Origin: Pseudomonadota bacterium
GTDB lineage: Bacteria; Chloroflexota; UBA6077; JAJPHF01
DNA length: 59,347 bases
NCBI GenBank assembly: GCA_021325365.1
Contig: JAJPHF010000149.1
Span: forward strand, 1 to 59,347
Direction of reading: 5' to 3'
In this document: in pieces, positions 24,286 through 35,191 of the stretch
How positions within the stretch are numbered: the stretch's first letter is position 1
How the letters are laid out: each line of letters starts with the position of its first letter
Notes under the pieces: generated by a model
Database searches by the model: none
The model's input: the letters and a program-made list of their open reading frames with translations, nothing else
Told to the model about the DNA's origin: nothing
Translations under genes and position numbers: made by a program

Positions 24286-25179
24286 ATGCACGACATGCAG
24301 CAGTATGTGGTGACGGAGTTCATCGAGGACTACGAGGACGGGCTCCTGGAGCGCGCCGACCTGGAGCGGCGGCTGGTCGGCCTGGTTGGCGCCAGCGAAG
24401 CGGCGAACCTGCTGGCCGGCGTGCCGATCGTCACGCCCCGCGCGCGGCGCCGCGTGGCCGCGCCACGGCCGATTCAGGGCGGCGCCGGCATCCAGACCGA
24501 GGACGTGAGCATCCCCATTCAGGGTGGCCAGCTGCAGGGCTACCTGGCGCGGCCGGAGGGCGACGGCAGCCGCGGCGCGGTGCTCGCCATCCACGAGAAC
24601 CGCGGCCTGGTCGACCACATCAAGGACTGCGCGCGCCGGCTGGCGGCCGCGGGCTACGTGGCGCTCGCGCCCGACCTGCTCTCCCGCGAGGGCGGCACGG
24701 GCGCCTTCAAGGAGACGGCCGACGCCACCGCCGCCCTAGGCAAGGCCGACGCGAACCAGAACACCCAGGACCTGGTGGCGGCCCTCGACTGGCTTGGGAA
24801 GCAGTCGGGCGTGGACGGCAACCGCCTGGCCGTGACGGGCTGGTGCATGGGCGGCGGCTACACCTGGCGCGTGGCGACGCAGGCCGGCAGCCGCATCAAG
24901 GCGGCGGTGCCGTGGTACGGGCCGAACCCGCCGTCGGACGCCGACAAGATCGCGGCCCCGGTGTTCGCGATCTACGGGGCTCTGGACGAGCGCATCAATG
25001 CCGGCATCCCGGCCATCGTCGAGCAGATGTGGAAGAACAACAAGCCGTTCGCTCTCCGTATCTACCCGAACGCCCAGCACGCCTTCAACAACGACCAGAA
25101 CCCCGAGCGCTACAACGCCCAGCAAGCGCCGATCGCCTGGAACGACATGCTGTACTTCCTCGGCGAGACCCTGAAGTAG
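24286..25179 (+). CDS. Dienelactone hydrolase family protein
   Basis: Alpha/beta hydrolase using a Cys nucleophile. The motif GWCMGGG places the nucleophile at C187, with D234 (GALDERI) and H265 (NAQHAFNN) completing the triad and E104 (HENRG) in the position conserved in dienelactone hydrolases. A 60-residue N-terminal helical extension (YVVTEFIEDYEDGLLERADL) precedes the fold and ends in an Arg-rich linker; such extensions occur in one bacterial subgroup. ATG 24286 (GGAG about 10 bases upstream) is preferred over the ATG 36 bases earlier. A TATGCT -10-like box is at 24196-24201. Substrate unknown; perhaps a ring-cleavage lactone. Confidence 0.88.
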   Translation: MHDMQQYVVTEFIEDYEDGLLERADLERRLVGLVGASEAANLLAGVPIVTPRARRRVAAPRPIQGGAGIQTEDVSIPIQGGQLQGYLARPEGDGSRGAVLAIHENRGLVDHIKDCARRLAAAGYVALAPDLLSREGGTGAFKETADATAALGKADANQNTQDLVAALDWLGKQSGVDGNRLAVTGWCMGGGYTWRVATQAGSRIKAAVPWYGPNPPSDADKIAAPVFAIYGALDERINAGIPAIVEQMWKNNKPFALRIYPNAQHAFNNDQNPERYNAQQAPIAWNDMLYFLGETLK

Positions 25180-25186
25180 CAGCCAG

Positions 25187-25300
25187 AGGGGGGTGGGGAG
25201 GTAGTGGGGGACACCCCCACGCCCCCGGCAGGGTGTGGCGCGGAATACTGCGAGCGCCACTGCCCCGGCACCCCCGGGGAGCGGGACGGGCCGACCAGCC
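25187..25300. repeat. Intergenic REP-like repeat related to the FAD-subunit insertion
   Basis: Rich in GGGGGG/CCCCCC palindromes. Bases 25229-25262 match 13648-13681 with about five differences. It lies between the dienelactone hydrolase and SDR genes. Confidence 0.6.
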
Positions 25301-25348
25301 ACCCGGCAGGTGCGTCCCCTGCACCGCCGGGGAAAATGGGAGGGCAGC

Positions 25349-26086
25349 ATGCTGGAAGGGCAGGTCGCCATCATCACGGGCGGCGCGAAGGGCATTGGGC
25401 GGTACATCGCCACGACCTACGCCGACGCGGGCGCCAAGGTCGCCATCGCCGACGTCGATCTGGAGCGGCTGGAGCAGACGGCTGGCGAGCTGCGCACGCT
25501 CGGTGCCGAGACGCTGGCCGTGACGGCCGACGTGCGCGACGAGGACTCGGTCCGCGCCCTGATGGAGCGCGTGGCCGGCGAGTTCGGCAAGATCGACATT
25601 CTCGTCAACAACGCGGGCATCGTGCCCCATTTCGCGTGGGGCGTGCCCCACTGGCCCGCGATCCGCGACATGGACCTCAGCTTCTGGGACCGCGTCATCC
25701 GCACGAACCTGTACGGCACGTTCCTCTGCACGAAGCACGTCATTCCCTACATGGAGCGGCAGGGCGGCGGCCACATCATCAACCTGCACGGCGGCGGCGG
25801 CCTCCGCTCCTGCGCCTACATGGTCAGCAAGGACGCCATCTGGACCTTCACCCGCTACGTCGCGATGGAAGTCGCCGACGCCAACATCTGCGTGGTGGTC
25901 ATGTCGCCCGGCGCCGCGATCGCGACCGAGGACGCGCCCGAGGAGGCGCGGCAGCGCATGCCCGGTCCCGAGTTCGCCGGCAACCGCTTCGTGCTGGCCG
26001 CCACGGCGCCGATGGCGCTCTCGGGCAAGCTGCTAACCGTCCAGGACGGACAGCTCGCGCTCGACGTCCATCCCGCCCTCGCCTGA
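25349..26086 (+). CDS. Short-chain dehydrogenase/reductase (SDR)
   Basis: NAD(P)-dependent oxidoreductase of 245 aa. ATG 25349 has GGGAGGG 4 bases before it; upstream in-frame codons come from the repeat. Cofactor site TGGAKGIG (residues 10-17), acidic DVD after the second strand (favouring NAD), NNAG, and the active Y157-x3-K161 (YMVSK) are present. The catalytic Ser normally 12-14 residues before Tyr is not obvious: the segment reads IINLHGGGGLRSCAYMVSK, with Gly/His in its place. This makes it either an atypical SDR or a non-reductase. It follows the dienelactone hydrolase on the same strand. Confidence 0.88.
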   Translation: MLEGQVAIITGGAKGIGRYIATTYADAGAKVAIADVDLERLEQTAGELRTLGAETLAVTADVRDEDSVRALMERVAGEFGKIDILVNNAGIVPHFAWGVPHWPAIRDMDLSFWDRVIRTNLYGTFLCTKHVIPYMERQGGGHIINLHGGGGLRSCAYMVSKDAIWTFTRYVAMEVADANICVVVMSPGAAIATEDAPEEARQRMPGPEFAGNRFVLAATAPMALSGKLLTVQDGQLALDVHPALA

Positions 26087-26127
26087 GCAACCGGCGGCGA
26101 ATTTCGTAGCCTCGCCGCGCTCGGGTA

Positions 26128-26133
26128 TATACT
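26128..26133 (+). promoter_or_regulatory. -10 element TATACT for the sensor kinase gene
   Basis: TATACT within TATATACT, 47 bases upstream of ATG 26180. The -35 is not convincing. Confidence 0.4.
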
Positions 26134-26179
26134 GGCCGCGAGGCGCGCCGGCGACCGGGCGCACGTGGTGCGGGGGACG

Positions 26180-29100
26180 ATGCAGCAACCGCCGTCATCG
26201 GGTGAAGCGCGACGGCGCTGGCTGCCGCGGGTGCGCGATTGGCCCGTGGCGCGCAAGCTCGTCGTCCTGTGCGTCGGCATCGCCGTCCTGGTTTCGATCA
26301 CGCTCACGGCGCTCGGCTATTCGCAGGCCAGTCGCGGCTTGCAGGAGCAGGCCGAGGCCGCGCTGCTGGCCGAGGGTCAGAGCGTCGCCACCGCCGTGGA
26401 CGCCTGGAACGCGCACAGCCTGGTCGATCTCCAGGCAATCGCGGGGATCCCGAGCGTGCGGCGACTGCTGATCGCCGGCGCCGCCGCGACCGACGCCGAC
26501 CGGGCCGCCGCGCACGACGCGCTCGCCAGCTACCGCGCCGTGGACCCCGACGCGGCGTCGCTCGCTTTGGCCGATGCGCGGGGGCAGATCGTCGCCACCA
26601 CCGATCCCGAGAACGCGAGCCTCGACCTGTCCCAGCGCCCCGCCTTCGCCGCGGCGCTCGCGGGCCGCACGTTCATCAGCGGGGTAAGCGCGGGCCGGCA
26701 GAGCGGGCGCAGCGGCATCTTTCGCGGTGCGCCGGTGCTGACGGCGGACGGCCGCGTGCTCGGCGCCATCGTGATGCGCTCCGGCATCGACACCGTGCAG
26801 CAGATCGCCGAAGGCACGCGCAACCGCATCGGCGCGGGCGCCACGGGCGTTTTGCTGGACCAGAACGGCGTGGTGATCGCCAGCAGTCTGGACCCCACGT
26901 GGGCGCTGCGGCCCGTCGGGTCGCTCTCGGACGAGCTAGCCGACGCGCTGACCAACGCCGACCAGGGAGACGGCGGGTCGTCCCCCGCCCCGCTGGGCCA
27001 GCAAGCGCTCGCGGACGCCGTGGGCGTGGCGCCGCCACGCGCGTTCAGCTGGCGCGTCAACGGCACCGACTACCGCGCCCTCGCACTTCCCTTGCAGCAA
27101 ACCCGCTGGACCTACGTGGCGGCCCTGCCGGTCGCCACCTTCGAAGCGCGCGCCGAGACCTTCCTGCGGGGGGCGCTAGCCAGCGCCGCGCTCGCCTCGC
27201 TGCTGGCGACGGCGCTGGCGCTGCTATTCGCGCGTCCCATGGTGTGGCGCATCCGCCGGCTCGCCGTCGCCGCGCGCGGCATCGCCCAGGGCGATCTCGA
27301 CCAGCAGATCGACGTGCGGTCGCGCGACGAGATCGGCCAGATGGCCGAGGCGTTCCGTGTCATGGCGGCCCGCCTGCGCGAGTCGTACGCGACGCTGGAG
27401 GAGCGCGTCGCCCAGCGCACGCGCGACCTCTCCGAGGCGCTGGCGCAGCAGACGGCGACCAACGAGGTGCTGCGCAGCATCGCCAGCTCGCCGGGCCAGG
27501 TCCAGCAGGTGCTCGACCAGATCGCCGCCAACGCCACGCGTCAGTGCGCCGCGGACGGCGCCCGCATCCGCGTCGTGGATGGCAACAGCCTGTGGCCCAT
27601 CGCCTCCACGCGGCTGGTCGACAGCGCCCTGAACGAGGCCGACCGCCTGCCGATCTCCCGCGGCAACACCATCGGCCGCGCCGTCGTGGACCGTCGCCCG
27701 GTTAACGTGCCGGACCTCGCCGAGGCCGTGAAGGGCGAGTTGCCCGAGGGCCGCGAGAACCAGCAGCGGCTCGGCCATCGCTCGGTCGTGGCCGCGCCAC
27801 TGTTGCACGAGGACGTGCCCATCGGCTCGATCCTCCTCTACCGCAAGGAGGTGCGGCCCTTCACCGACAAGGAGATCACGCTGCTCGAAGCCTTCGCCGA
27901 CCAGGCGGTCGTCGCGATCGAGCACGCCCGCCAGTTCGAGGAGCTAGCAGCGCTCACCGAGGTAAGCCAGGTGGTCAACTCGTCCTTGGACTTTCAGACG
28001 GTCCTGGGCGAGATCGTGCGGCACGCCGTCCGCCTGTCGCGGAGCGACGCCGGGGTAATCTTCGAGTACGACGCGGCGACGCGGGCTTTCGAGCTGCAAG
28101 CCATCTACCGTGTCTCCGGCGCGCTGGACGCCGCACTCCGCGCCGAGCGGGTGCAGCTCGGCGCCGGCGCGGTCGGCCGGGCGGCCGCCGACCGCGTATC
28201 GGTCCAGATTGCCGACTTGCAGGCCGAGGGCGGGGGCCGCCTCCGCGACGTGACGACCCGGGAAGGCTACCGCGCGATCCTGGCGGTGCCGCTCTTGCGC
28301 GAGGGCGAGGTCGTCGGCGCGCTAGCGGCGCTGCGCAAGGTCGCGGGCCACTTCGCGCCCTCCACCGTGCGGCTGCTGGAGACGTTCGCCAACCAGTCCG
28401 TGCTCGCCATCCAGAACGCGCGCCTGTATCAGGAGCTAGAGGCGAAGAGCCGCGAGCTAGAGGTGGCGAGCCGTGCCAAGTCGGACTTCCTGGCCAACAT
28501 GAGCCACGAGCTGCGGACGCCCCTGAACGCCATCATCGGCTACAGCGAGATGCTCCAGGAGGACGCCGCCGACCTGGAGCCCGAGGACTTCGTGCCCGAC
28601 CTGGAGAAGATCCACACGGCCGGCAAGTACCTGCTGGAGCTGATCAACAGCGTGCTCGACCTGTCGAAGGTCGAAGCGGGCAAGATGGAGCTGTACCTGG
28701 AACAGTTCGCAGTCGCCGAGCTGATCCGCGACGTGACGAACATCGTGCAGCCGCTCATCGCGAAGAACCAGAACACGCTGCGGGTGGACCTGCCGCCCGA
28801 CCTCGGCGTGATGCGGGCGGATCGTACGAAGCTGCGGCAGACCCTGTTCAACCTGCTCAGCAACGCCGGCAAGTTCACCGAGCGGGGCACGATCACGCTC
28901 ACCGCTGCCCGCGCGGCGGACGATGGCCGCGACTGGCTGACCTTCCGCGTGGCGGACACGGGCATCGGCATGACGCCCGAGCAGGTGGGGCGATTGTTCC
29001 AGGCGTTCAGCCAGGCCGACGCCGCCACCACCCGGAAGTACGGCGGCTCGGGCCTGGGGCTAGCCATCAGCCGCCACTTCTGTCGCCTGATGGGCGGCGA

Positions 29101-29989
29101 CGTCACCGTGGAGAGCGCGTTGGGCGCGGGCACCACCTTCACCGTGCGCCTCCCCGCCGAGGTGCCCGCGCGGCCAGCGGCCGCCCCGCCGCCGGCCGTG
29201 CCCGCCGCGCCGTCCGGCGCCCCGGTGGGCGGGACCACGGTACTGGTCATCGACGACGATCCGACGGTCGCCGACCTCATGCGGCGCTTTCTGGACCCCG
29301 AAGGGCTGCAGGTGGCGTTCGCGGCGAGCGGCGAGGAGGGCCTGCGCCTCGCCCGCGAGCTGCGGCCGGCGGCCATCACGCTCGACGTGCTCATGCCCGG
29401 CATGGACGGCTGGGCCGTGCTCGCGGCGCTGAAGGCCGACGCCGCCCTGACCGACGTGCCAGTCATCATGTTAACGATGCTGGACGACCGCAGCCTGGGC
29501 TACAGCCTGGGCGCCGCGGACTTCATGACCAAGCCGATCGACCGCGACCGGCTGGCGCGCCTGCTCCAGCAGCACGTGCACGCCTCGCGGGCGCGGTCGG
29601 TGCTGATCGTGGACGACGACGCCAGCGCCCGCGACGTGCTGCGCCGCACGCTGGAGGGCGCCGGCTGGACCGTCGCCGAGGCGGGGAGCGGGCGGGCAGC
29701 GCTCGCGCAGGTCGCGAGCGCGCCGCCCGCGCTCATCCTGCTGGACTTGCTGATGCCGGAGATGGATGGCTTCGAGCTGCTGGCGGCGCTCCGCGCGCAC
29801 GACGAATGGCGCTCCATCCCGGTCGTGGTGCTTACGGCGAAGGACCTCACGGCCGACGAGCGCCAGCGCCTCACCGAGCATGCCCAGGCAGTCATGCAGA
29901 AAGGCGCCTACAGCCGCGACGCGCTGCTGCGCGAGGTCCGCGAGCGCGCGGCGGCCCGCACGGACGTCGTCGGCGCCGCCCCCGGCTGA
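26180..29989 (+). CDS. Hybrid sensor histidine kinase: dCache-HAMP-GAF-GAF-HisKA-HATPase-REC-REC
   Basis: Inner-membrane sensor of 1269 aa that autophosphorylates and passes phosphate to its own receivers. Order: helix 1 (about 23-45), extracytoplasmic Cache-type sensor (50-290), helix 2 (about 318-338), HAMP (339-392), a coiled-coil linker ([19 protein letters not shown]), two GAF domains (about 425-590 and 598-745), HisKA with H776 in [10 protein letters not shown], HATPase (about 870-990; [18 protein letters not shown]), then REC1 with D1069 (TLDVLMP) and REC2 with D1189 (LLDLLMP). Both receivers have the conserved Lys. The missing output domain implies a separate response regulator. ATG 26180 is the better of two close starts. 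Confidence 0.92.
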   Translation: MQQPPSSGEARRRWLPRVRDWPVARKLVVLCVGIAVLVSITLTALGYSQASRGLQEQAEAALLAEGQSVATAVDAWNAHSLVDLQAIAGIPSVRRLLIAGAAATDADRAAAHDALASYRAVDPDAASLALADARGQIVATTDPENASLDLSQRPAFAAALAGRTFISGVSAGRQSGRSGIFRGAPVLTADGRVLGAIVMRSGIDTVQQIAEGTRNRIGAGATGVLLDQNGVVIASSLDPTWALRPVGSLSDELADALTNADQGDGGSSPAPLGQQALADAVGVAPPRAFSWRVNGTDYRALALPLQQTRWTYVAALPVATFEARAETFLRGALASAALASLLATALALLFARPMVWRIRRLAVAARGIAQGDLDQQIDVRSRDEIGQMAEAFRVMAARLRESYATLEERVAQRTRDLSEALAQQTATNEVLRSIASSPGQVQQVLDQIAANATRQCAADGARIRVVDGNSLWPIASTRLVDSALNEADRLPISRGNTIGRAVVDRRPVNVPDLAEAVKGELPEGRENQQRLGHRSVVAAPLLHEDVPIGSILLYRKEVRPFTDKEITLLEAFADQAVVAIEHARQFEELAALTEVSQVVNSSLDFQTVLGEIVRHAVRLSRSDAGVIFEYDAATRAFELQAIYRVSGALDAALRAERVQLGAGAVGRAAADRVSVQIADLQAEGGGRLRDVTTREGYRAILAVPLLREGEVVGALAALRKVAGHFAPSTVRLLETFANQSVLAIQNARLYQELEAKSRELEVASRAKSDFLANMSHELRTPLNAIIGYSEMLQEDAADLEPEDFVPDLEKIHTAGKYLLELINSVLDLSKVEAGKMELYLEQFAVAELIRDVTNIVQPLIAKNQNTLRVDLPPDLGVMRADRTKLRQTLFNLLSNAGKFTERGTITLTAARAADDGRDWLTFRVADTGIGMTPEQVGRLFQAFSQADAATTRKYGGSGLGLAISRHFCRLMGGDVTVESALGAGTTFTVRLPAEVPARPAAAPPPAVPAAPSGAPVGGTTVLVIDDDPTVADLMRRFLDPEGLQVAFAASGEEGLRLARELRPAAITLDVLMPGMDGWAVLAALKADAALTDVPVIMLTMLDDRSLGYSLGAADFMTKPIDRDRLARLLQQHVHASRARSVLIVDDDASARDVLRRTLEGAGWTVAEAGSGRAALAQVASAPPALILLDLLMPEMDGFELLAALRAHDEWRSIPVVVLTAKDLTADERQRLTEHAQAVMQKGAYSRDALLREVRERAAARTDVVGAAPG

Positions 29990-30051
29990 CCCTTCACGTC
30001 GGAAATGTCTCCACCCGCCAATCTGGGGGGAGCAACAAGCTCGCCGTCGGC

Positions 30052-31167
30052 TCAGCGGTACAGCGTGTCGACGTAGCCGGACTGCTCCAGCGTCCGTACG
30101 AAGTGGTCGTCGATCAAGTTGGCAGCCTTCAGGTCGCGGGCGCGGGGGTCACGCTCGGCCGTGAAGTCGATGATCGACTGAAACTGGCCCACCGTGGGAT
30201 ACGGCACCCGCGCCAAGTAGCGATCGCCAAAGGCCGCGTAGCCGCTCTCCAGCGCCTCGTCGTCGTCGGTGCTGCTGTACTTGCCGATCACCTGCTTCGT
30301 GAATGCTTTGTCCTGGTGCGCGCGGGCGATGGCCGCGGCGTAGGCGCGCACGAAGCGCTGCAGCGTGTCGTCGTTGGCTGTCAGGTAGTCGCGCTGCACC
30401 GTCAGCCCGTTGTGCTGGAACTCCAGGCCCAGGCTCGCCACGTCGAGCACCTCGTGGAAGCCCAGCTTGCGCGCCGGCACGTCGAACGGCGGCAGCAAGA
30501 TACCGGCCGGCACGTTGCCCGATTGCATCGCGGCCATCGTCTCGGGCACGCCGCCCGTCTGGATCAGTCCCACGTCCGTCTCGGGCGCCAGACCCTGACG
30601 ACTGAGCGCGAGGCGAGCGCCGAAGTCGGTGATCGTGCCGGCGCGCGTGATGGCGATAGACTTACCGCGTAGATCGTCCAGGCGCGCGATGCTGGCGTCG
30701 CCGTAGACGCTCATCCCGACCACGGGGATGGCCGTGGCGATCGACACCACGTCGGCGCCCGCGAGCTGGGCATCCACGACGGCGGTGCCGCCGATCTGCG
30801 CCACGTCTAGCTCGCCCGCGAGCATCACCTGCATGGCCTTCGAGCTGCCGCCGGCCACGCGCTCGACCGCCACGTCGAGCCCGTTCTCCGCGAACAGGCC
30901 CGCGTCGTTCGCCACCCACAGCGGCAGCTCCGACGCCGCCTCGGCAGTGTAGGCCGCGCGCACGTGCGGGCGCTGTGCGGCTGGCGCGCTGGCTGACGCG
31001 CTGGCGCCGCTCGGGGCCAGGGCGGCCCCGCCAGCGGGCTGCCCCGGCGCGGCCACCGGCGCCGTGCAGCCGAGCAGCAACGCCACTAACACCGGCAGGG
31101 CAGCGGCAACTCTAGCCAGGCTTCCGCGCTTGCGGAGGCCCAGGCTACTTGCGAAGCGTCGAAACAC
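30052..31167 (-). CDS. ABC-type solute-binding lipoprotein, NMT1/THI5-like (copy 4)
   Basis: GTG 31167 is chosen: GGAGAGGA is about 6 bases upstream and it opens a clean signal (basic RRFASSLGLRKRGS, hydrophobic ALPVLVALLLGC). The lipobox LLGC is canonical. After an Ala/Pro linker the fold follows: VRAAYTAEAASELPLWVAND, VAVERVAGGSSKAMQ, LRGKSIAITRAGTITDFGA. It ends SGYVDTLYR. The paired segment QTGGVPETMAAMQSGNV is nearly identical in pattern to QTGGVPESLAAMQSGAV of copy 5 at 39116, showing recent common descent. No transporter partner nearby; ligand unknown. Confidence 0.85.
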   Translation of the reverse strand: MFRRFASSLGLRKRGSLARVAAALPVLVALLLGCTAPVAAPGQPAGGAALAPSGASASASAPAAQRPHVRAAYTAEAASELPLWVANDAGLFAENGLDVAVERVAGGSSKAMQVMLAGELDVAQIGGTAVVDAQLAGADVVSIATAIPVVGMSVYGDASIARLDDLRGKSIAITRAGTITDFGARLALSRQGLAPETDVGLIQTGGVPETMAAMQSGNVPAGILLPPFDVPARKLGFHEVLDVASLGLEFQHNGLTVQRDYLTANDDTLQRFVRAYAAAIARAHQDKAFTKQVIGKYSSTDDDEALESGYAAFGDRYLARVPYPTVGQFQSIIDFTAERDPRARDLKAANLIDDHFVRTLEQSGYVDTLYR

Positions 31168-31318
31168 TTGATTCCTCTCCAGATCGGGCGTGCTGCCCCT
31201 CGCGAGCTGCACGATTATACCGGCCCGCCGGGTGCTAGCCGGAGCCAAGCGGGGCGCCCGCGCCCGCAGCGACCCTCGGCCGGCAACTGGCGCGCTACGG
31301 CAGTTGCATCGGCGCTAC

Positions 31319-31347
31319 TTTACAGGTGCCACCGCCAGGACTATGCT
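31319..31347 (+). promoter_or_regulatory. Promoter TTTACA-17-TATGCT
   Basis: TTTACA at 31319-31324 and TATGCT at 31342-31347 with an exact 17-base spacer. This is the best two-hexamer promoter seen in the window and lies 55 bases upstream of ATG 31403. Confidence 0.65.
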
Positions 31348-31402
31348 AGAGGTGCCAACTGGGTGGACAGAGGAGGAGGGGGAGCATCGAGGAGGAGTCG
31401 TC

Positions 31403-31969
31403 ATGCAGCCGCTCAGCACACCGCCGCTGGACGACTTACCACTCCCGCCGCCAGCAGGGCTCACTCTCAGCGAGCGGCAGGTGGAGGTCGTACGGCTCGC
31501 GCTAGAGAACCTGCTCTGGACCATACAGCGCGAAGATCACCTCACCCCGGAAATCCAAGCGTTACTCACCCTGCTACCGAGTCGGGTGCCTCCCGCTAGC
31601 GTCGGCCGCGGCGCGCATGCGAGCGTGGCGCCGCCTCCGTCCACCTCCAGGCCGCTGGCCGAGCGCCACCCGAGTGCCGGCGCGGCCGAAACGCCGGGAA
31701 CGATCCGGGAGAGCTATGCGGTCTACGCCCATCACGTGGATGCAAGGAACCGCACCGATCTGGGCCAATACGTAGGCGTCGTCCACACCATGATCGACCG
31801 CGAGGGAGTGCGCTACATCCACGTGCGTGGGGGGCTTCAGCACGCCAACGAGCTGTTTATCCCCATGACCGCCGTGCGGATGGTGGTGGGCAAGCAAGTA
31901 CACCTCGGTCTGTCCCGCGAGGAGCTGGCCGGCCGGGCCTGGCACCTGCCGCCCTCGGGGCCAGCCTGA
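31403..31969 (+). CDS. Protein with C-terminal PRC-barrel-like/DUF2171-like domain
   Basis: 188 aa, cytosolic. ATG 31403 follows GGAGGAG. Residues 1-45 hold a Pro-rich lead and a helix (LTLSERQVEVVRLALENLLW), 50-100 are linker, and the last 80 form a small beta-barrel. That barrel shows the pattern of PRC-barrel/DUF2171 proteins: a Gly-linked strand (GQYVGVVHTMIDREGVRYIH), an ELFIPMTAV strand and a closing VHLGLSREEL. Such domains bind RNA, photosynthetic or other partners, and the function here is unknown. A good promoter precedes it. Confidence 0.65.
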   Translation: MQPLSTPPLDDLPLPPPAGLTLSERQVEVVRLALENLLWTIQREDHLTPEIQALLTLLPSRVPPASVGRGAHASVAPPPSTSRPLAERHPSAGAAETPGTIRESYAVYAHHVDARNRTDLGQYVGVVHTMIDREGVRYIHVRGGLQHANELFIPMTAVRMVVGKQVHLGLSREELAGRAWHLPPSGPA

Positions 31970-32050
31970 GCCGAGGACAAGGCGCGCGCTTGTCCCGCCT
32001 TGAGACTCAGCCGTAGCGCGGCCGGCGGCCGGGGGCAGGGCGCGGCGCGG

Positions 32051-32056
32051 TATGCT
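32051..32056 (+). promoter_or_regulatory. -10 element TATGCT upstream of parB-like gene
   Basis: TATGCT preceded by GCGCGG, 54 bases before GTG 32110. Similar TATGCT or TATACT boxes precede several genes in this window. Confidence 0.4.
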
Positions 32057-32109
32057 GCCCGGCGGGGCGCCGTGGCGACCCCCAAGCCTTGTATGTGGGA
32101 GCCCTTGCC

Positions 32110-33174
32110 GTGGCCGAGTCGCCTCGCCTGCTCTACCTCGACCCGCGCACCATCGCGCCCGATCCCGACAACGTGCGCCGCGACGGGCCGGGCGACCTGG
32201 ACGCCCTCACCGCCAGCATCCGCGCCCACGGGCTGCTGCAGCCGGTCGGCGTCGCCGCGGATGGCGGTAGTTACCGCATTGTCTATGGCAACCGCCGGCG
32301 CGAGGCGGCCATCCGCGCCGGCCTGGCGACGATCCCCTGCCTGCCCGTCGAGGGCACGCCCGAGGACCGCCTGGTGCGCCAGATCCTGGAGAATCTCCAG
32401 CGGCAGGACCTGAACGACCTCGACCAGGCCGAGGGCTTCGCGCGCCTGCGCCGCTACGTGAGTCGGCAGCAGCCGGCCCTCAGCGGCCGCGCGCTCGACG
32501 ACGCGGTGGGGCAGATGGTGGGCCTGTCGGGCGCGACGGTGCGGCGCTACCTCGGCCTGCGCGAGCTGGCGCCGGCCGTGCGCGATCTCATCGCCGAGGG
32601 GCAGCTCACGGTCACGCAGGCCCAGCACCTCGGCGCCGTGGAGGACCCGCTGCGGCAGGAGGCGGTGGCCCAGCTCGCCGTCGAGCGCGACCTGTCGGCC
32701 GCCGCCATCGCGCGCGCCTGCCGCGCCGCCCAGGCTCGCCCGAACCTGCCCATCGCCGAGGCGGTGGAGCTGGCCGAGCAGGGCGTCGTGCCCGAGCCCA
32801 TCGTGACGCCCAAGGCCGCGCCCACCCGCCTGCCGCCGCGCCCGCGCGCCGAGCGCGACGACGACGCCGACCTGTGGGGCCCCGACGAGCAAGCCACGGA
32901 CGAGCCGACGGAGGCGCGCGCCCCGGCCGGCCCCGCGACCGCCGATGGACACCGCCGTTTCCGCATCCGCAGCGTGAGCGCGTTCTGCGACGAGGTCGAC
33001 CGCCTCGCGCGCTGCCTGCAGGAGGGCGACCTGGCGAAGGCCGCCGCGAGCGAGGCGGATGCCGCCGTGCGCCTGCGCCTCGCCGCCCGCCAGCTTGACT
33101 ACGTCCACCGCGAGCTGGGCGCCCTCCTCCAGCGGCAAGGCTGGAGCGACGAGCCGGCCCGCACGTCGGCCTGA
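32110..33174 (+). CDS. ParB/Spo0J-family protein, orphan
   Basis: GTG 32110 is chosen (GGGAG 8 bases upstream). The N-terminal ParB/sulfiredoxin-like nucleotide-binding domain includes GNRRREAA (the CTP-binding GxRR region) and ENLQRQDLND. A helix-turn-helix KorB-like region follows around residues 125-180 (VGLSGATVRRYLGLRELAP). A disordered acidic linker (residues about 245-280) and a C-terminal helical domain complete it. ParB proteins load as clamps onto centromere-like parS sites during chromosome or plasmid segregation. There is no parA and no parS-like palindrome nearby, so this may be a chromosome-segregation paralogue or a Noc-like regulator. Confidence 0.82.
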   Translation: MAESPRLLYLDPRTIAPDPDNVRRDGPGDLDALTASIRAHGLLQPVGVAADGGSYRIVYGNRRREAAIRAGLATIPCLPVEGTPEDRLVRQILENLQRQDLNDLDQAEGFARLRRYVSRQQPALSGRALDDAVGQMVGLSGATVRRYLGLRELAPAVRDLIAEGQLTVTQAQHLGAVEDPLRQEAVAQLAVERDLSAAAIARACRAAQARPNLPIAEAVELAEQGVVPEPIVTPKAAPTRLPPRPRAERDDDADLWGPDEQATDEPTEARAPAGPATADGHRRFRIRSVSAFCDEVDRLARCLQEGDLAKAAASEADAAVRLRLAARQLDYVHRELGALLQRQGWSDEPARTSA

Positions 33175-33282
33175 TGCCCGCTGCGCCCGGGCCTGTCGCC
33201 AGGCGCACAGCGTTGGGGCCTGGGAGGATTCCAGGTTCTGGCCGCCCATACCCGACCTGGCCCGGCGGTTGGGCTACCGGGG

Positions 33283-33325
33283 CGCGCCCTCACCCCAACC
33301 CGCTCCCAGGAGGAGAGGGAGTAAG
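33283..33325. repeat. REP-like fragment between parB-like gene and mutL
   Basis: GCGCCCTCACCCCAACCCGC followed by TCCCAGGAGGAGAGGGAG resembles the GCCCTCACCC element at 4545-4638 but lacks a clear matching right end. It sits between converging genes (parB-like stop 33174, mutL stop 33350). No T-rich terminator was seen. Confidence 0.5.
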
Positions 33326-33349
33326 GGGAGTCCGCTGTCGAATTCGGGA

Positions 33350-35187
<1,838 letters not shown>

Positions 35188-35191
<4 letters not shown>

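Noticed and set aside
31970..33349. parS site or replication origin near the ParB-like gene
   Set aside because: No TGTTTCACGTGAAACA-like palindrome, DnaA-box cluster or parA was seen.
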